Source: Mycobacteroides chelonae (GTDB lineage: Bacteria; Actinomycetota; Actinomycetes; Mycobacteriales; Mycobacteriaceae). Taken from it: DNA of 64,000 bases. A program made the translations under genes and the position numbers. This document shows positions 27,962-37,879 of the stretch, in pieces (the stretch's first letter is position 1; each line of letters starts with the position of its first letter). The stretch lies in NCBI GenBank assembly GCA_014204435.1, contig JACHLF010000011.1:1-64000 (forward strand), read 5' to 3'. The notes beneath the pieces were generated by a model. It was not told the origin of the DNA. It ran no database searches and saw only the letters and a list, made by a program, of their open reading frames with translations.

Positions 27962-29137
27962 GTGACCCGCTCTGGTGATGAGCCGCTTGCGCGAAGACCA
28001 CGAGGCACCGCCGACGACGCGTGCCCCGGTGCGCTGCGGTTACATGAGGCGGCCGATGGAGCGCTGGCACGCATCCGGCTGCCCGGCGGAATGCTCTCGT
28101 CGGCGCAGTTGGCCGCGTTGGCCACAGCAGCAGGCAGCCATGGCGCACCCGTTGTGGAGCTGACCTCCCGCGGCAACGTTCAGCTTCGGTCGATCCGGGA
28201 TGCGGACGCGGTGGGCACCCTGTTATCGGACGCCGGTCTGCTGCCGTCGCCGTGCCACGAACGAGTGCGCAACATCGTGGCCTCGCCGCTGTCGGGGCGA
28301 GCCGGCGACTTCCCCGATGTGCGGCCGCTTGTCCTCGCGCTCGACCATGGGCTGATCTCAGCTTCCGCGCTCGCCGCCCTGCCGGGCCGCTTCCTGTTCA
28401 GCCTCGATGACGGACGAGCAGACATGGTAACCATGGGTGCCGACATCGGGCTGATCCACGAGCCCGGCGGCTGGCGCGTGCTCCTCGACGGCCACGCCAC
28501 TTCCGTGTGCGTCGCCGACCCCGGCGCCGCCATCGACCACATGCTCGCGGCCGCGCACACCTTCGTCGAGATCCGGGGAGACGCATGGCGCGTCCGGGAG
28601 CTGCCGGCTGGCGCGCGGACGCTTGCCGAGGCGATCGGCGCAACACTGGTCACGAGCCCGGGCGGGGCCGTATCCGGACCGCAGGCGCCCGTGGGATGGA
28701 TCGAGCAGTATCCCGACCGCGAGTTGGTGATGCTGGGTGCCGCCGTTCCGCTCGGGCAACTGCCCGCACGGGTGGCGGCGCTGCTGGCCGCCGCCGAAAA
28801 ACCCCTCGTCATCACTCCATGGCGGTCAGTGCTGCTGTGCGATCTGCCTCACGAGGATGCCGATGCGGTGCTGCGCGTACTGGCACCCCTGGGCTTGGTT
28901 TTCGACGAACGCTCCCCGTGGCTCAATGCCAGCTCGTGCACCGGGCTGCCGGGGTGTGGACGTTCACGAACCGACGTCCACGCCGACGTGCGGCTCGAAG
29001 TCGCCGAAGAGATCGCCAGCGGTATGCATTCGCCGGTACACCGGCACTGGGTCGGCTGCCCGCGCGCCTGCGGCAGCCCCGCTACCGGCCAGGTATTGGT
29101 GGCGACGGAGCTGGGCTATCGCCCACTGGCTCGGTAA
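27962..29137 (+). CDS. cobG: Precorrin-3B synthase
   Basis: CobG is an oxygen-using Fe-S monooxygenase that converts precorrin-3A to precorrin-3B before ring contraction, a mark of the aerobic cobalamin route. The 391-residue protein has nitrite/sulfite-reductase-like halves. The C-terminal cluster ligands are SSCTGLPGCGRS and WVGCPRACGSP, and VVELTSRGNVQLR marks the first half. Start is GTG 27962, divergent from cobN by 33 bp. It is separated from cobH by about 600 bp of non-coding or decayed sequence, unlike the tight spacing of the other cob genes. Confidence 0.93.
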   Translation: MTRSGDEPLARRPRGTADDACPGALRLHEAADGALARIRLPGGMLSSAQLAALATAAGSHGAPVVELTSRGNVQLRSIRDADAVGTLLSDAGLLPSPCHERVRNIVASPLSGRAGDFPDVRPLVLALDHGLISASALAALPGRFLFSLDDGRADMVTMGADIGLIHEPGGWRVLLDGHATSVCVADPGAAIDHMLAAAHTFVEIRGDAWRVRELPAGARTLAEAIGATLVTSPGGAVSGPQAPVGWIEQYPDRELVMLGAAVPLGQLPARVAALLAAAEKPLVITPWRSVLLCDLPHEDADAVLRVLAPLGLVFDERSPWLNASSCTGLPGCGRSRTDVHADVRLEVAEEIASGMHSPVHRHWVGCPRACGSPATGQVLVATELGYRPLAR

Positions 29138-29745
29138 AAGTCGCTCCCCCACAACCTTCCGGCCTCCCCGCAAAAGTGATCGCGGGCCTGTACCTCGTCC
29201 ATGTTCAGTACTGAGAGATCCGCGTGGGCTGTTCCCTCGGGCAATCGCGCCAGAATTCGGTCCCGGTCGGCCTGGTGCCACACCCGCCATACGGTGCCGC
29301 CGGTGCCCACCGGAAACCGGCAAGGGCAGCTCGTCTAGCCCTACTCGATCGGTATCCGCCCAATGTGGGGGCCCGATCGCTCGGCCCTCGTCGATGGCCC
29401 GACTGTCAGACACCGAGGTCAGCAGTTTCACCGTCGACTGTGAATAGGACCGGCGAAGTCGACGTCCGGTCGGCCAGGCTCACCACCACCTGGAGATGAT
29501 GGGCATCGGATGAGCGGGCGCTGCACTGCCACGACGGCAGCTGATGGTCCTATGCCGCCGTGCAGTCGGACAACGGTTCGGCCATTGCCCGTGCGGGTGT
29601 GTTCAGCACCCCGAGCAGGGCCAGCGCCGGGAGCAACGCGACGCCTCTCACCGGTACGTCCCGCGCACCCCGTTCACCCCCGATGCTATCGGGGGTGAAC
29701 GGGCCAGGTTCAAGAATTGCGTATCGGCACCCGTAGGGTTAGCGC
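29138..29745 (-). other. 608-bp gap between cobG and cobH with decayed coding traces
   Basis: No intact gene lies here. On the minus strand, protein-like stretches run through three frames: HLQVVVSLADRTSTSPVLF around 29450-29495, then DSRAIDEGRAIGPPHWAD near 29350-29410, then VWRVWHQADRDRILARLPEG near 29230-29290, ending by a stop that overlaps the cobG 3' end. They could be one gene broken by at least two frameshifts, but I recognise no family. The right part holds a strong hairpin (listed separately). No B12-box or riboswitch fold was recognised. Confidence 0.3.
29669..29703. repeat. Perfect 16-bp inverted repeat, hairpin upstream of cobH
   Basis: CCGTTCACCCCCGAT and its complement face each other across a 3-nt loop (GCT at 29685-29687); arms are 29669-29684 and 29688-29703 with no mismatch. 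No T-run follows on either strand, so it is not a textbook intrinsic terminator. It lies 43 bp before the cobH start. It could act as a terminator, an operator or an mRNA-processing stem. Confidence 0.75.
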
Positions 29746-30372
29746 GTGCTGGACTACGTACGGGACGGAGCCGAAATCTATCGGCAGTCGTTCGCCACCA
29801 TCAGGGCCGAGGCCGACCTCTCGGCGTTCCCCGACGACGTCGCGCGTGTGGTGGTCCGACTCATACATACCTGCGGGCAGGTCGATCTGCCCGGCCAGAT
29901 CGCCTTCTCTGCCGATGTGGTGACGCGCACCCGGGCTGCGCTGGATGCGGGTGCACCCATTCTGTGCGATTCCTCGATGGTCGCGGCGGGAATCACCCGC
30001 CTGCGGCTGCCCGCCAACAACGAGGTGGTGTCCCTGGTCGCCGATCCACGCGCCGCCGACCTGGCGCAGCGGACCGGAACCACCAGGTCGGCTGCCGCCG
30101 TGGACCTTTGGGCTGATCGACTACCGGGATCGATTGCCGCTGTCGGAAATGCCCCCACCGCGCTGTTCCGCATTCTCGAACTCGTCGACGACGGGGTGAC
30201 TCCCCCGGTCTCGGTCCTCGGCGGTCCGGTCGGATTCGTCGGCTCGGCACAGTCCAAACAAGAGTTGATCGACCGGCCGCGCGGCATGGACTACCTACTG
30301 GTGCGGGGACGACGCGGAGGCAGTGCGATGGCCGCCGCCGCGGTGAACGCGATTGCGAGCGATAGGGATTAA
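29746..30372 (+). CDS. cobH: Precorrin-8X methylmutase
   Basis: CobH moves the C-11 methyl group to C-12, turning precorrin-8X into hydrogenobyrinic acid. The 208-residue protein has the catalytic His41 in [11 protein letters not shown], then [10 protein letters not shown], and closes with [14 protein letters not shown], all family hallmarks. Start is GTG 29746. cobIJ follows after 6 bp, so these two are one transcript. Confidence 0.95.
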   Translation: MLDYVRDGAEIYRQSFATIRAEADLSAFPDDVARVVVRLIHTCGQVDLPGQIAFSADVVTRTRAALDAGAPILCDSSMVAAGITRLRLPANNEVVSLVADPRAADLAQRTGTTRSAAAVDLWADRLPGSIAAVGNAPTALFRILELVDDGVTPPVSVLGGPVGFVGSAQSKQELIDRPRGMDYLLVRGRRGGSAMAAAAVNAIASDRD

Positions 30373-30378
30373 CGGAGC

Positions 30379-31872
30379 ATGACCGATCCGAACAAACCCC
30401 GCGGGGTGCTGTGGGGCGTGGGGCTGGGCCCCGGTGATCCCGAGCTGGTGACCGTCAAGGCCGCACGGGTGATCGGCCAAGCCGACGTGGTGGCATTCCA
30501 CAGTGCGCGGCACGGCCGCAGCATCGCTCGCTCGATTGCCGAACCGTATCTGCGGCCTGGTCACATCGAGGAGCATCTCGTCTATCCGGTCACCACCGAA
30601 ACCACCGACCACCCGGGTGGATACCGCGGTGCGATCGACGACTTCTACGAAGAGTCCGCGAATCGGATTGCCGCTCATCTGGATTCCGGCCGGAACGTGG
30701 CATTGCTCGCCGAGGGCGACCCGCTGTTCTACAGCTCGTACATGCATATGCATCGCCGCCTGACCGACAGGTTCGACGCGGTGATCATCCCCGGCGTGAC
30801 CTCGGTCAGCGCCGCCTCGGCCGCTACAGGGACGCCCCTGGTCGAGGGCGACGAGATCCTCACCGTCATCCCCGGCACGCTGCCCGCCGACGAGATCGCC
30901 CGCAGGCTCGGCGATTCCGATGCAGCGGTCATCATGAAGCTGGGCCGCTCGTACAGCACCGTTCATCAGGCGCTTCAGAACTCCGGTCTGCTAAGCCGCG
31001 CCTACTACGTGGAACGGGCCAGTACGTCCGGGCAGCGGGTACTTCCCGCGGCCGACGTCGACCCGTCCTCGGTTCCGTACTTCTCACTGGTTCTGGTTCC
31101 CGGAGCACAGCCCGTCGCCGAGGCCGAGCCCGATGGGATGGTGACGGTCCTCGGCCTGGGGCCCGGCCATCACGATTGGACCACCAGCGAGGTGCGCCAG
31201 GAGCTTGCGCGGGCCACCGACCTCATCGGCTACGGCCCGTACCTGGATCGGATTCCCGCCCGCGACGGTCAGATTCGGCACGCCAGCGACAACCGTGACG
31301 AACCCGCGCGCGCCGAGCTGGCGTTCAAGCTCGCGGCCGGCAGTCGGCGGGTGGCCGTAGTCTCCTCCGGCGACCCGGGGGTGTTCGCGATGGCAGCGGC
31401 GGTGCTGGAGGAGGCCCGGGCCTGGCCCGATGTCACGGTGCGGGTTCTTCCGGCGATGACGGCGGCGCAGGCCGTCGCCAGCCGTGTCGGCGCTCCCCTG
31501 GGTCATGACTACGCCGTGATCTCTCTGTCCGACCGTCTGAAGCCCTGGGAGATCATCGAGTCGCGGCTGCGTGCCGCGGCGGCGGCCGATCTGGTGCTGG
31601 CCGTGTACAACCCCGCCTCGAAGTCGCGCACGTGGCAGGTCGCGTCGATGCGCGACGTACTGCTGGAACACCGCGACCCGGCGACTCCTGTGGTGCTGGG
31701 ACGCGATGTCGGCGGCTCTGGAGAATCCGTGCGCGTGACGACGCTGGGCGAGCTCGACCCATCGGTGGTGGACATGCGCACCCTGCTGATCATCGGGTCG
31801 TCACAGACCCAGTGGCAGGACACCGATTCCGGCCCTCAGGTGTTCACACCTCGGCGGTATCCCGCTCGATAA
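30379..31872 (+). CDS. cobIJ: Fused precorrin-2 C20-methyltransferase / precorrin-3B C17-methyltransferase
   Basis: The 497-residue protein is a natural fusion of two SAM-dependent corrin methylases. Residues 1-240 are CobI (GVGLGPGDPELVTVKA, LAEGDPLFYSS); residues 250-497 are CobJ (VLGLGPGHHDWTT, VSSGDPGVFAMA, LAVYNPASKSR). CobI methylates C-20; CobJ methylates C-17 with ring contraction. M. tuberculosis carries the same fusion (Rv2066, called cobI). The 3' end overlaps the convergent cobK gene by 29 bp, so transcripts from the two strands must interfere or end inside coding sequence. Confidence 0.95.
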   Translation: MTDPNKPRGVLWGVGLGPGDPELVTVKAARVIGQADVVAFHSARHGRSIARSIAEPYLRPGHIEEHLVYPVTTETTDHPGGYRGAIDDFYEESANRIAAHLDSGRNVALLAEGDPLFYSSYMHMHRRLTDRFDAVIIPGVTSVSAASAATGTPLVEGDEILTVIPGTLPADEIARRLGDSDAAVIMKLGRSYSTVHQALQNSGLLSRAYYVERASTSGQRVLPAADVDPSSVPYFSLVLVPGAQPVAEAEPDGMVTVLGLGPGHHDWTTSEVRQELARATDLIGYGPYLDRIPARDGQIRHASDNRDEPARAELAFKLAAGSRRVAVVSSGDPGVFAMAAAVLEEARAWPDVTVRVLPAMTAAQAVASRVGAPLGHDYAVISLSDRLKPWEIIESRLRAAAAADLVLAVYNPASKSRTWQVASMRDVLLEHRDPATPVVLGRDVGGSGESVRVTTLGELDPSVVDMRTLLIIGSSQTQWQDTDSGPQVFTPRRYPAR

Positions 31873-32593
31873 CCCACCGGTGCGCCTCGTCCACGGTGGA
31901 CACCGTGGACACGTGCTCCGGCAGAGCCGGCCGGTCGATCATCACGACGGGGATATTCAGCGCGGCGGCAGCGTGCAACTTGGCCCAGGTCATGGTGCCG
32001 CCGCTGTTCTTGGTGACCAGAACCTCGATCTCGTACTGCCGCATGAGTCGGGTCTCTTCGGCAACCGCGTACGGCCCGCGCGACAGCAGCAGGTGATGCC
32101 GCTCGGGCAACTCATCGGCCGACATCGGCTCCACCACCCGGATCAGGAACCAGGCGTCCGAGAATAGGAACGCCCCGATACTGGAGCGCCCCGAGGTCAG
32201 GAACACCCGCGAGAAGCCCTGCGCCACCACCGCGTCCTTGGCCTCCGCCGCCGAGGACACCACGGTGGCGTCTTCTGCCGACCAGGGTGGACGGCGCAGG
32301 ATCAGGTGCGGGATGCCCAATCTGTCGCACGCAGCCACGGCGTTCTCGGTGATCGTTGCCGCGAACGGGTGGGTGGCATCGACGACCGCTTCGACGGCGT
32401 TGTCCGACAACCATTTCCGTAGACCAACTTCGCCACCGAAACCCCCGACGCGTAATGCGCCCGTCGGCACCGCGGGATTACGCACTCGTCCCGCCAGCGA
32501 GGTTGTGACTTCGAATCGAGGCGCGAGCCGCTCGGCCAGTTCACGAGCCTCGGCCGAACCGCCGAGGATCAGGATCTTCCTTGGTGCTGCCAC
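31844..32593 (-). CDS. cobK: Precorrin-6A reductase
   Basis: CobK reduces precorrin-6A to dihydro-precorrin-6A with NADPH. The 249-residue protein opens with ILILGGSAEARELAERL and has VEAVVDATHPFAATI and FLTSGRSSIGAF, typical of the family. The start is GTG 32593, overlapping the cobM stop (TAGTG) by one base, so it is coupled to cobM. It converges with cobIJ; in M. tuberculosis Rv2067c, blaC and sigC lie between these two genes but are absent here. Confidence 0.94.
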   Translation of the reverse strand: MAAPRKILILGGSAEARELAERLAPRFEVTTSLAGRVRNPAVPTGALRVGGFGGEVGLRKWLSDNAVEAVVDATHPFAATITENAVAACDRLGIPHLILRRPPWSAEDATVVSSAAEAKDAVVAQGFSRVFLTSGRSSIGAFLFSDAWFLIRVVEPMSADELPERHHLLLSRGPYAVAEETRLMRQYEIEVLVTKNSGGTMTWAKLHAAAALNIPVVMIDRPALPEHVSTVSTVDEAHRWVIERDTAEV

Positions 32594-33348
32594 TAGTGCG
32601 AGGCCCCTCTCCTTCGTCCCGCCGAGTACAGATAGCTGTCGGTAAATCCCTCTGCCTCAAGCACCTTGCCGACGAAGATGACCGCCGTCTTAGTCACACC
32701 GGACGCCGTCATTTTTGACGCGATATCGGCGAGCGTGCCGCGTAGAATGATCTCGGAAGGCCAGCTGGCATAGGCCACCACCGCAGCCGGTGTGTCCGAC
32801 GGATATCCACCAGCGACGAGATCGGTTACCACGGTGTCGATCTGAGCCGCCGCGAGGTGCAACGCCAGGGTCGCCCCCGGCGCGGCCAGGGTCCGCAGAT
32901 CCTCACCCTCGGGCATCGCGGTGGACAAGGTCGAGACTCGGGTGATCGTCACCGTCTGCGCGATGCCGGGAACCGTGAGCTCGGCACCCAGCGCCGCCGC
33001 GGCGGCGGCGAAGGCCGGGACACCCGGCACGATCTCGTGACCGATGCCGAGCGCGTCCAACCGACGGCACTGTTCGGCGACCGCACTATACAGCGAGGGA
33101 TCACCAGAATGCAGCCTCGCGACATCCAATCCCTGGGCGTCGGCGGCAGATATCTCCTCGATGATGGCATCGAGGGTCATCGGCCCGGTATCGACGATCC
33201 TGGTCTCCGGCGGGCACATGTCCAGCAGGTCGCGTGGCATGATCGAGCCCGCGTATAAGCACACCGGGCACCGCTGCAAGATCCGCTGTCCGCGCACCGT
33301 GATCAGGTCCGGGGCGCCCGGTCCGGCGCCGATGAAGTAGACGGTCAT
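32593..33348 (-). CDS. cobM: Precorrin-4 C11-methyltransferase
   Basis: CobM methylates precorrin-4 at C-11 to give precorrin-5. The 251-residue protein has the tetrapyrrole methylase layout: VYFIGAGPGAPDLITVRG at the start, then RLHSGDPSLYSAVAEQ and VPGVPAFAAAAAALGAE. Its start overlaps the cobL stop (ATGA) and its stop overlaps the cobK start, so cobL-cobM-cobK form a coupled minus-strand unit. Confidence 0.95.
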   Translation of the reverse strand: MTVYFIGAGPGAPDLITVRGQRILQRCPVCLYAGSIMPRDLLDMCPPETRIVDTGPMTLDAIIEEISAADAQGLDVARLHSGDPSLYSAVAEQCRRLDALGIGHEIVPGVPAFAAAAAALGAELTVPGIAQTVTITRVSTLSTAMPEGEDLRTLAAPGATLALHLAAAQIDTVVTDLVAGGYPSDTPAAVVAYASWPSEIILRGTLADIASKMTASGVTKTAVIFVGKVLEAEGFTDSYLYSAGRRRGASH

Positions 33349-34529
33349 GGCTTATCAGCGCTCCATTGGACAACGGGTAGCCGGGATCTCCAGCTGGTGA
33401 AGTCTCCCAGCGGGGAGGCATCCTCAACGCGATACCTGCGCAGCTCTCCCCCGTGGCGGGAATACCATTGGACGAGAAGCGCTTCAGATTCCGCGGTCAC
33501 CGCGTTGACGACCATCCGGCCGCCACCCGGCAGCCGTTCCCAACATGCCTCAAGCAGGCCGGGCTGAGTCACGCCGCCGCCGACGAAGATCACATCCGGC
33601 GCCGTGGCCCTTTCGAAATCCTGTGGAGCTGAATCGAGAACCTCGACATCGATGCCGAACTTCGTCGCGTTAGCCTCGATAGCCGCCCGCCGTGACGGCT
33701 CGACCTCAAAGGCCGAGGCGCTACAACCGGCGCCGCTGCGGGACCATTCGACGGCGACGCTGCCCGATCCCGCGCCGACGTCCCAGAGCCGCTGTCCGGG
33801 TCGCGGCGCCAATGACGCCAGGGTGACCGCCCGGATCTCACGCTTGGTGATCTGACCGTCGTGCTCGAACACACTCTCGGGCAGCCCCGCGACCAAGGGG
33901 AGGATCGCAACCTCCTGCACCGGGACATACTCGACGGCAATGACATTCAACGCATCACCGGGAACATGGTTCCAGTCACCGGCGACGCCGCCAAACGAAC
34001 GTTCTGCCGCACCGCCCAACTGCTCCCACACCGTCAATTGCGAAGCGCCCAACGCTGAGGCGGTCAGTGTGCGTGCCAGCTCTGCCGGGGTATCGGCACT
34101 GCGACTCAGCACCACAGCGCGCCCGCCGTACCTGCGGGCCGATGTGGCGGGCGCGTTCACCAGGCTGATGATCTCGACATCGTTCACCGCCCAACCCATT
34201 CGCGCACAGGCCAGCGACACGCTGGAAACGTGTGGGAGAACCTGAACCCGCTGCGCACCGAACAGCCGGGTCAGCGTGGTGCCGACGCCGTGCAACATGG
34301 GGTCGCCGCTGGCGAGTACGTGCACGTCGCCGAGTCCGTCGAACATGGTGGGCAACGCCGGCAGCAACGGCGAGGGCCACAGCCGGCATTCGGCAGCCAG
34401 AGATTCCTGCGCCAGCAGTTCGAGCTGGCGCAGCGAGCCGAAAATGACTGACGCACGTTGCAATTCGCGGCGAGATCGCACCGACAGCCCGTCGACGCCG
34501 TCGGCACCGATTCCGACCACGGTAATCAT
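33345..34529 (-). CDS. cobL: Precorrin-6Y C5,15-methyltransferase (decarboxylating)
   Basis: CobL is bifunctional: its N-terminal half (CbiE-like, residues 1-200; ITVVGIGADGVDGLS, VLASGDPMLHGVG) and C-terminal half (CbiT-like; LWDVGAGSGSVAVEW, VIFVGGGVTQPGL) methylate C-5 and C-15 and remove the acetate carboxyl. At 394 residues it is full length. ATG 34529 overlaps the stop of the upstream SDR in ATGA and matches the family N-terminus, so the longer frame reaching to 34841 is not real. Confidence 0.95.
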   Translation of the reverse strand: MITVVGIGADGVDGLSVRSRRELQRASVIFGSLRQLELLAQESLAAECRLWPSPLLPALPTMFDGLGDVHVLASGDPMLHGVGTTLTRLFGAQRVQVLPHVSSVSLACARMGWAVNDVEIISLVNAPATSARRYGGRAVVLSRSADTPAELARTLTASALGASQLTVWEQLGGAAERSFGGVAGDWNHVPGDALNVIAVEYVPVQEVAILPLVAGLPESVFEHDGQITKREIRAVTLASLAPRPGQRLWDVGAGSGSVAVEWSRSGAGCSASAFEVEPSRRAAIEANATKFGIDVEVLDSAPQDFERATAPDVIFVGGGVTQPGLLEACWERLPGGGRMVVNAVTAESEALLVQWYSRHGGELRRYRVEDASPLGDFTSWRSRLPVVQWSADKP

Positions 34530-35284
34530 CGCGGCATCCTGCGCCATACCGACGACGGTACCCACCGCATCACGAAGGCGAGCGCACCCAGCGTCCTGGG
34601 AACCCACACCGTGCGTTTTCCGCTGCGCAGCGCCCGCACGGTCGCCTGCGCCACCTGGGGCGGGGTGCTGGCCAAGGGGGCCGGCGACATACCCGCAGCC
34701 ATCCGGCCGATCACAAAGCCTGGACGAACGATCAGCAAGTGAACCCCGGAACCGTGCAGCGCGTCGGAGAGGCCGTTCGCGAAACCGTCCAACCCCGCCT
34801 TGGCCGACCCGTACACATAGTTGGCCCGCCGCACCCGCCATCCGGCAATCGACGAGAAGACCACCAGAGCACCGCGACCGGCACCTCGCATGCGCACGGC
34901 CAGATTGGTCAGCAACGCGATCTGCGCCACGTAGTCGATGTGCACGATGGCGGCGGCATGCTCGGCATCGGTCTCCGCCCGCGCCTGATCACCCAGCAGC
35001 CCGAACGCGACGACCGCCACGTCGATGGCGCCATGGCGTTCGATGATGGAGGCCAGTACCGACTCATGGCTGTCAAGCTGGGCCGCGTCGAATTCGACGC
35101 GATCGACGCCGATCGCACCCGCGTCGAGAACCCGCTGTTCCTCCTCACGCAGGTCCTCCGCCCGACGCGCGGCTAGGACCACCGTGTTTCCCCGCGCCAG
35201 TCGGGTGGCTACCTGCACCCCGATTTCGCTACGGCCACCGAAAATCACCACAAGCTGGCCGGAGTGTCGCACCGTGTCGGTCAC
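34526..35284 (-). CDS. Short-chain dehydrogenase/reductase coupled to cobL
   Basis: The 252-residue SDR has a Rossmann motif slightly off consensus (IFGGRSEIGVQVA), FSSIAG and the catalytic YVYGSAKAGLDGF, with a basic C-terminal tail (PSSVWRRMPR). It resembles Rv2073c and DprE2-like reductases. In M. tuberculosis its homologue also precedes cobL, so the linkage is old, but no cobalamin step is known to need it. GTG 35284 is the start; the stop overlaps cobL by 4 bp. Confidence 0.88.
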   Translation of the reverse strand: MTDTVRHSGQLVVIFGGRSEIGVQVATRLARGNTVVLAARRAEDLREEEQRVLDAGAIGVDRVEFDAAQLDSHESVLASIIERHGAIDVAVVAFGLLGDQARAETDAEHAAAIVHIDYVAQIALLTNLAVRMRGAGRGALVVFSSIAGWRVRRANYVYGSAKAGLDGFANGLSDALHGSGVHLLIVRPGFVIGRMAAGMSPAPLASTPPQVAQATVRALRSGKRTVWVPRTLGALAFVMRWVPSSVWRRMPR

Positions 35285-35319
35285 GTCAGCGATTATGTCC
35301 TGCGCTAGCGTGAGAGCCG

Positions 35320-35745
35320 ATGGCGAACACCCCTACGACCCGACTTACCGACGATGCGCTGGCGTTCCTCTCCGAGCGCCATCTCGCGATGCTCACCACC
35401 CTGCGGCAGGACAACAGCCCTCATGTGGTGGCCGTCGGATTCACCTTCGATCCCACCACGCATATCGCACGGGTGATCACCACCGGTGGATCGCAGAAGG
35501 CCGTCAACGCCGAGCGCGGTGGTCTCGCAGTGCTGAGTCAGGTGGACGGGGCACGCTGGCTCTCGCTGGAGGGCTCGGCCACGGTTGTCACCGACAAGGA
35601 AGCCGTCCGCGATGCCGAGTTGCGCTACGCGCAGCGCTACCGCACCCCGCGCGTCAACCCTCAGCGCGTGGTCATCGAGGTCAAGATCGAGCGGGTGCTC
35701 GGTTCTTCGGATCTGCTGAACCGGGGCGACACTCCTAGCGGGTAG
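35320..35745 (+). CDS. F420-dependent biliverdin reductase-like protein (Rv2074 family)
   Basis: Rv2074 reduces biliverdin to bilirubin with F420H2. This 141-residue split-barrel protein has [42 protein letters not shown] and the C-terminal [18 protein letters not shown], the same order as Rv2074. It starts 35 bp from the divergent SDR, as in M. tuberculosis. Its 3' end overlaps the convergent pepE by 11 bp; in M. tuberculosis more than ten genes lie between these two. Confidence 0.9.
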   Translation: MANTPTTRLTDDALAFLSERHLAMLTTLRQDNSPHVVAVGFTFDPTTHIARVITTGGSQKAVNAERGGLAVLSQVDGARWLSLEGSATVVTDKEAVRDAELRYAQRYRTPRVNPQRVVIEVKIERVLGSSDLLNRGDTPSG

Positions 35746-36859
35746 ACACAACCGTCAGGCCATGTGGCCGCGAATTCACCGATTCGCAACCATTTTCGGT
35801 GACGACGACGATGTCCTCGATCCGAGCACCCCACTGCCCCGGAAAATACACACCGGGCTCGATGCTGAAGGTCATTCCCGGCTCCAGGATCAGATCGTTG
35901 CCCTCCACGATGTACGGCTCCTCGTGCACCGACAGCCCGATGCCGTGCCCGGTACGGTGCACGAACGCCTCGCCCATGCCCGCTTCTGTCAGGACACGGC
36001 GCGCGGCGGCATCCACGGATTCGGCGGTCACCCCGGGGCGAGCTGCCCGGACCGCGGCCTGCTGCGCCTGTTCCAGGATCGAGATCCGTTGCGCCACATC
36101 GGGGTCTGGGTCGCCGATGCAATAGGTACGGGTGCAGTCGGAGTTGTAGCCCGGCTCGTAGCTACCGCCAATATCGACCACCACGATGTCCCCCACCTGC
36201 ATCTCCCGGTCCGAGCACTCGTGATGCGGGTCGGCCCCGTGCGGTCCGGAGCCGACGATGATGAAGGCCACCGCCGAATGACCTTCGGCCACAATCGCTT
36301 CAGCGATATCCGCGGACACCTGGGCCTCCGTACGTCCCGGCACCAGCAGTTTGGGAACCAGTGCGTGCACTCGGTCGATGGCTGCCCCGGCCTTACGCAA
36401 CGCGGCGATCTCGGAGGCATCCTTGACCATGCGCAGCCTGCGCAGCACGCCGGTGGCCAGCACCGGCACCGTCCCGATCAATTCTGCCAACGGGAGCAGG
36501 TGCAGCGCGGGCATCGACTCGGTGACCGCCACCGTTCCCCTCGTCCCCAACGCCGTGCGTACCAGCTCGTAGGGATTCTCACCATCGACCCAGTCGCTGA
36601 TCGGGATGTCGAGACCGCCGATCGCCGAATCTTTCAACGCCGCAAGCTCCATCCTCGGAGTGATCACGGTCGGCGTGCCGGAGGCGGGCACGACCAACGC
36701 GGTGAGCCGCTCGAATGTCTCCGCGCGCGAACCGGTGAGGTATCTCAAGTCGTATCCGGGTGTGATCACCAGCCCGGCCACCCCGGCCGCCGCGGCCTCC
36801 TGAGCGGCACGTCGCAGGCGATCGGCGTACACATCGGATTCGAAACGCTGGGCTGCCAT
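35735..36859 (-). CDS. pepE: Xaa-Pro dipeptidase-like M24 peptidase
   Basis: The 374-residue M24 (pita-bread) metallopeptidase has all five metal ligands in context: [35 protein letters not shown] and ARIEDIVVV. The N-terminal creatinase-like domain has [17 protein letters not shown]. It should cleave X-Pro dipeptides. ATG 36859 is chosen because [14 protein letters not shown] aligns with the N-terminus of M. tuberculosis PepE (Rv2089c); upstream ATGs at 36880 and 36913 are in frame. It is divergent from the exonuclease gene, 33 bp away. Confidence 0.94.
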   Translation of the reverse strand: MAAQRFESDVYADRLRRAAQEAAAAGVAGLVITPGYDLRYLTGSRAETFERLTALVVPASGTPTVITPRMELAALKDSAIGGLDIPISDWVDGENPYELVRTALGTRGTVAVTESMPALHLLPLAELIGTVPVLATGVLRRLRMVKDASEIAALRKAGAAIDRVHALVPKLLVPGRTEAQVSADIAEAIVAEGHSAVAFIIVGSGPHGADPHHECSDREMQVGDIVVVDIGGSYEPGYNSDCTRTYCIGDPDPDVAQRISILEQAQQAAVRAARPGVTAESVDAAARRVLTEAGMGEAFVHRTGHGIGLSVHEEPYIVEGNDLILEPGMTFSIEPGVYFPGQWGARIEDIVVVTENGCESVNSRPHGLTVVSTR

Positions 36860-36892
36860 ACGGTCCAGGCTATCTGGCATAGGTTGGGTGCC

Positions 36893-37867
36893 GTGTCCGA
36901 AGACCCTGCCCAAGCACGACCCGTCCTACTTCTCGATGGCGCCAGCCTCTGGTTCCGCTCCTACTTCGGAGTGCCCGACTCCATCAAGGCACCCGACGGC
37001 AGGCCGGTGAACGCCGTCCGCGGCTTCCTGGACACCATCTCGCAGCTCATCACCTTGCATCGGCCACATCGGCTTGTGGTGTGTCTGGACCTGGACTGGC
37101 GCCCGCAATGGCGGGTGGCAGCCATTCCGTCGTACAAGGCGCATCGAGTCGTGGAACAGGTGCCGGCTTCCGTCGACGTCGAGGAGGTACCCGCAGAGCT
37201 GACACCCCAGGTCGACATGATCGCCGCCATACTGGATGCGTTCGGAATCGCGTCTGCCGGCGCACCGGGCTTCGAGGCGGACGATGTGCTGGGCACTCTG
37301 GCAGCGGCCGAACGTCGTGACCCGGTCATCGTCGTCAGCGGCGATCGTGACCTGCTGCAGGTCGTCACCGAGGCCCCGGTTCCGGTGCGCGTCTTCTACG
37401 TGGGTCGCGGATTGGCCAAGGCCACGCTGTTCGGCCCCACCGAGCTAGCCGAACAGTACGGCGTGCCCGCCGATCGTGCCGGTGCGGCGTACGCGGAGCT
37501 GGCCTTGCTGCGCGGCGATCCGTCCGACGGCCTGCCCGGTGTCGCGGGTGTGGGCGAGAAGACCGCCGCCAAGCTTCTCGCCAAGTACGGCTCGCTGGCA
37601 GGCATCCTTACGGCGGCTGATGATCCGAAATCCGTACTAGCCAAAGCGGTTCGCGCCAAGCTACAGGCCGCGACGGACTACATCGGCGCCGCCGAACCCG
37701 TGGTGCGGGTGGCGGTGGATGCGCCGGTGACGATCGATCAGGCCAGCGATGCGCTGCCGTTGACGGCGCGCGATCCGCAGCGGGTGGCCGAACTGGGCGC
37801 CGAGTTGGGCATCGGTTCGGCGATCAAACGGCTACAAAAGGCTCTCGACGCACTCCCCAGATCTTAG
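36893..37867 (+). CDS. 5'-3' exonuclease (flap-nuclease family)
   Basis: The 324-residue protein is a stand-alone homologue of the 5'-nuclease domain of DNA polymerase I, like Rv2090. It has [14 protein letters not shown] at the N-terminus, acidic metal-binding residues in [20 protein letters not shown] and [12 protein letters not shown], and the helix-3-turn-helix [15 protein letters not shown]. It probably removes flaps or RNA primers. The start is GTG 36893; the frame continues upstream but that part is antisense to pepE. Confidence 0.92.
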   Translation: MSEDPAQARPVLLLDGASLWFRSYFGVPDSIKAPDGRPVNAVRGFLDTISQLITLHRPHRLVVCLDLDWRPQWRVAAIPSYKAHRVVEQVPASVDVEEVPAELTPQVDMIAAILDAFGIASAGAPGFEADDVLGTLAAAERRDPVIVVSGDRDLLQVVTEAPVPVRVFYVGRGLAKATLFGPTELAEQYGVPADRAGAAYAELALLRGDPSDGLPGVAGVGEKTAAKLLAKYGSLAGILTAADDPKSVLAKAVRAKLQAATDYIGAAEPVVRVAVDAPVTIDQASDALPLTARDPQRVAELGAELGIGSAIKRLQKALDALPRS

Positions 37868-37879
37868 AACCCAGGACAC

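Noticed and set aside
29138..29745. Cobalamin riboswitch before cobH
   Set aside because: No B12-box or matching fold was recognised by eye; only a simple hairpin is present.
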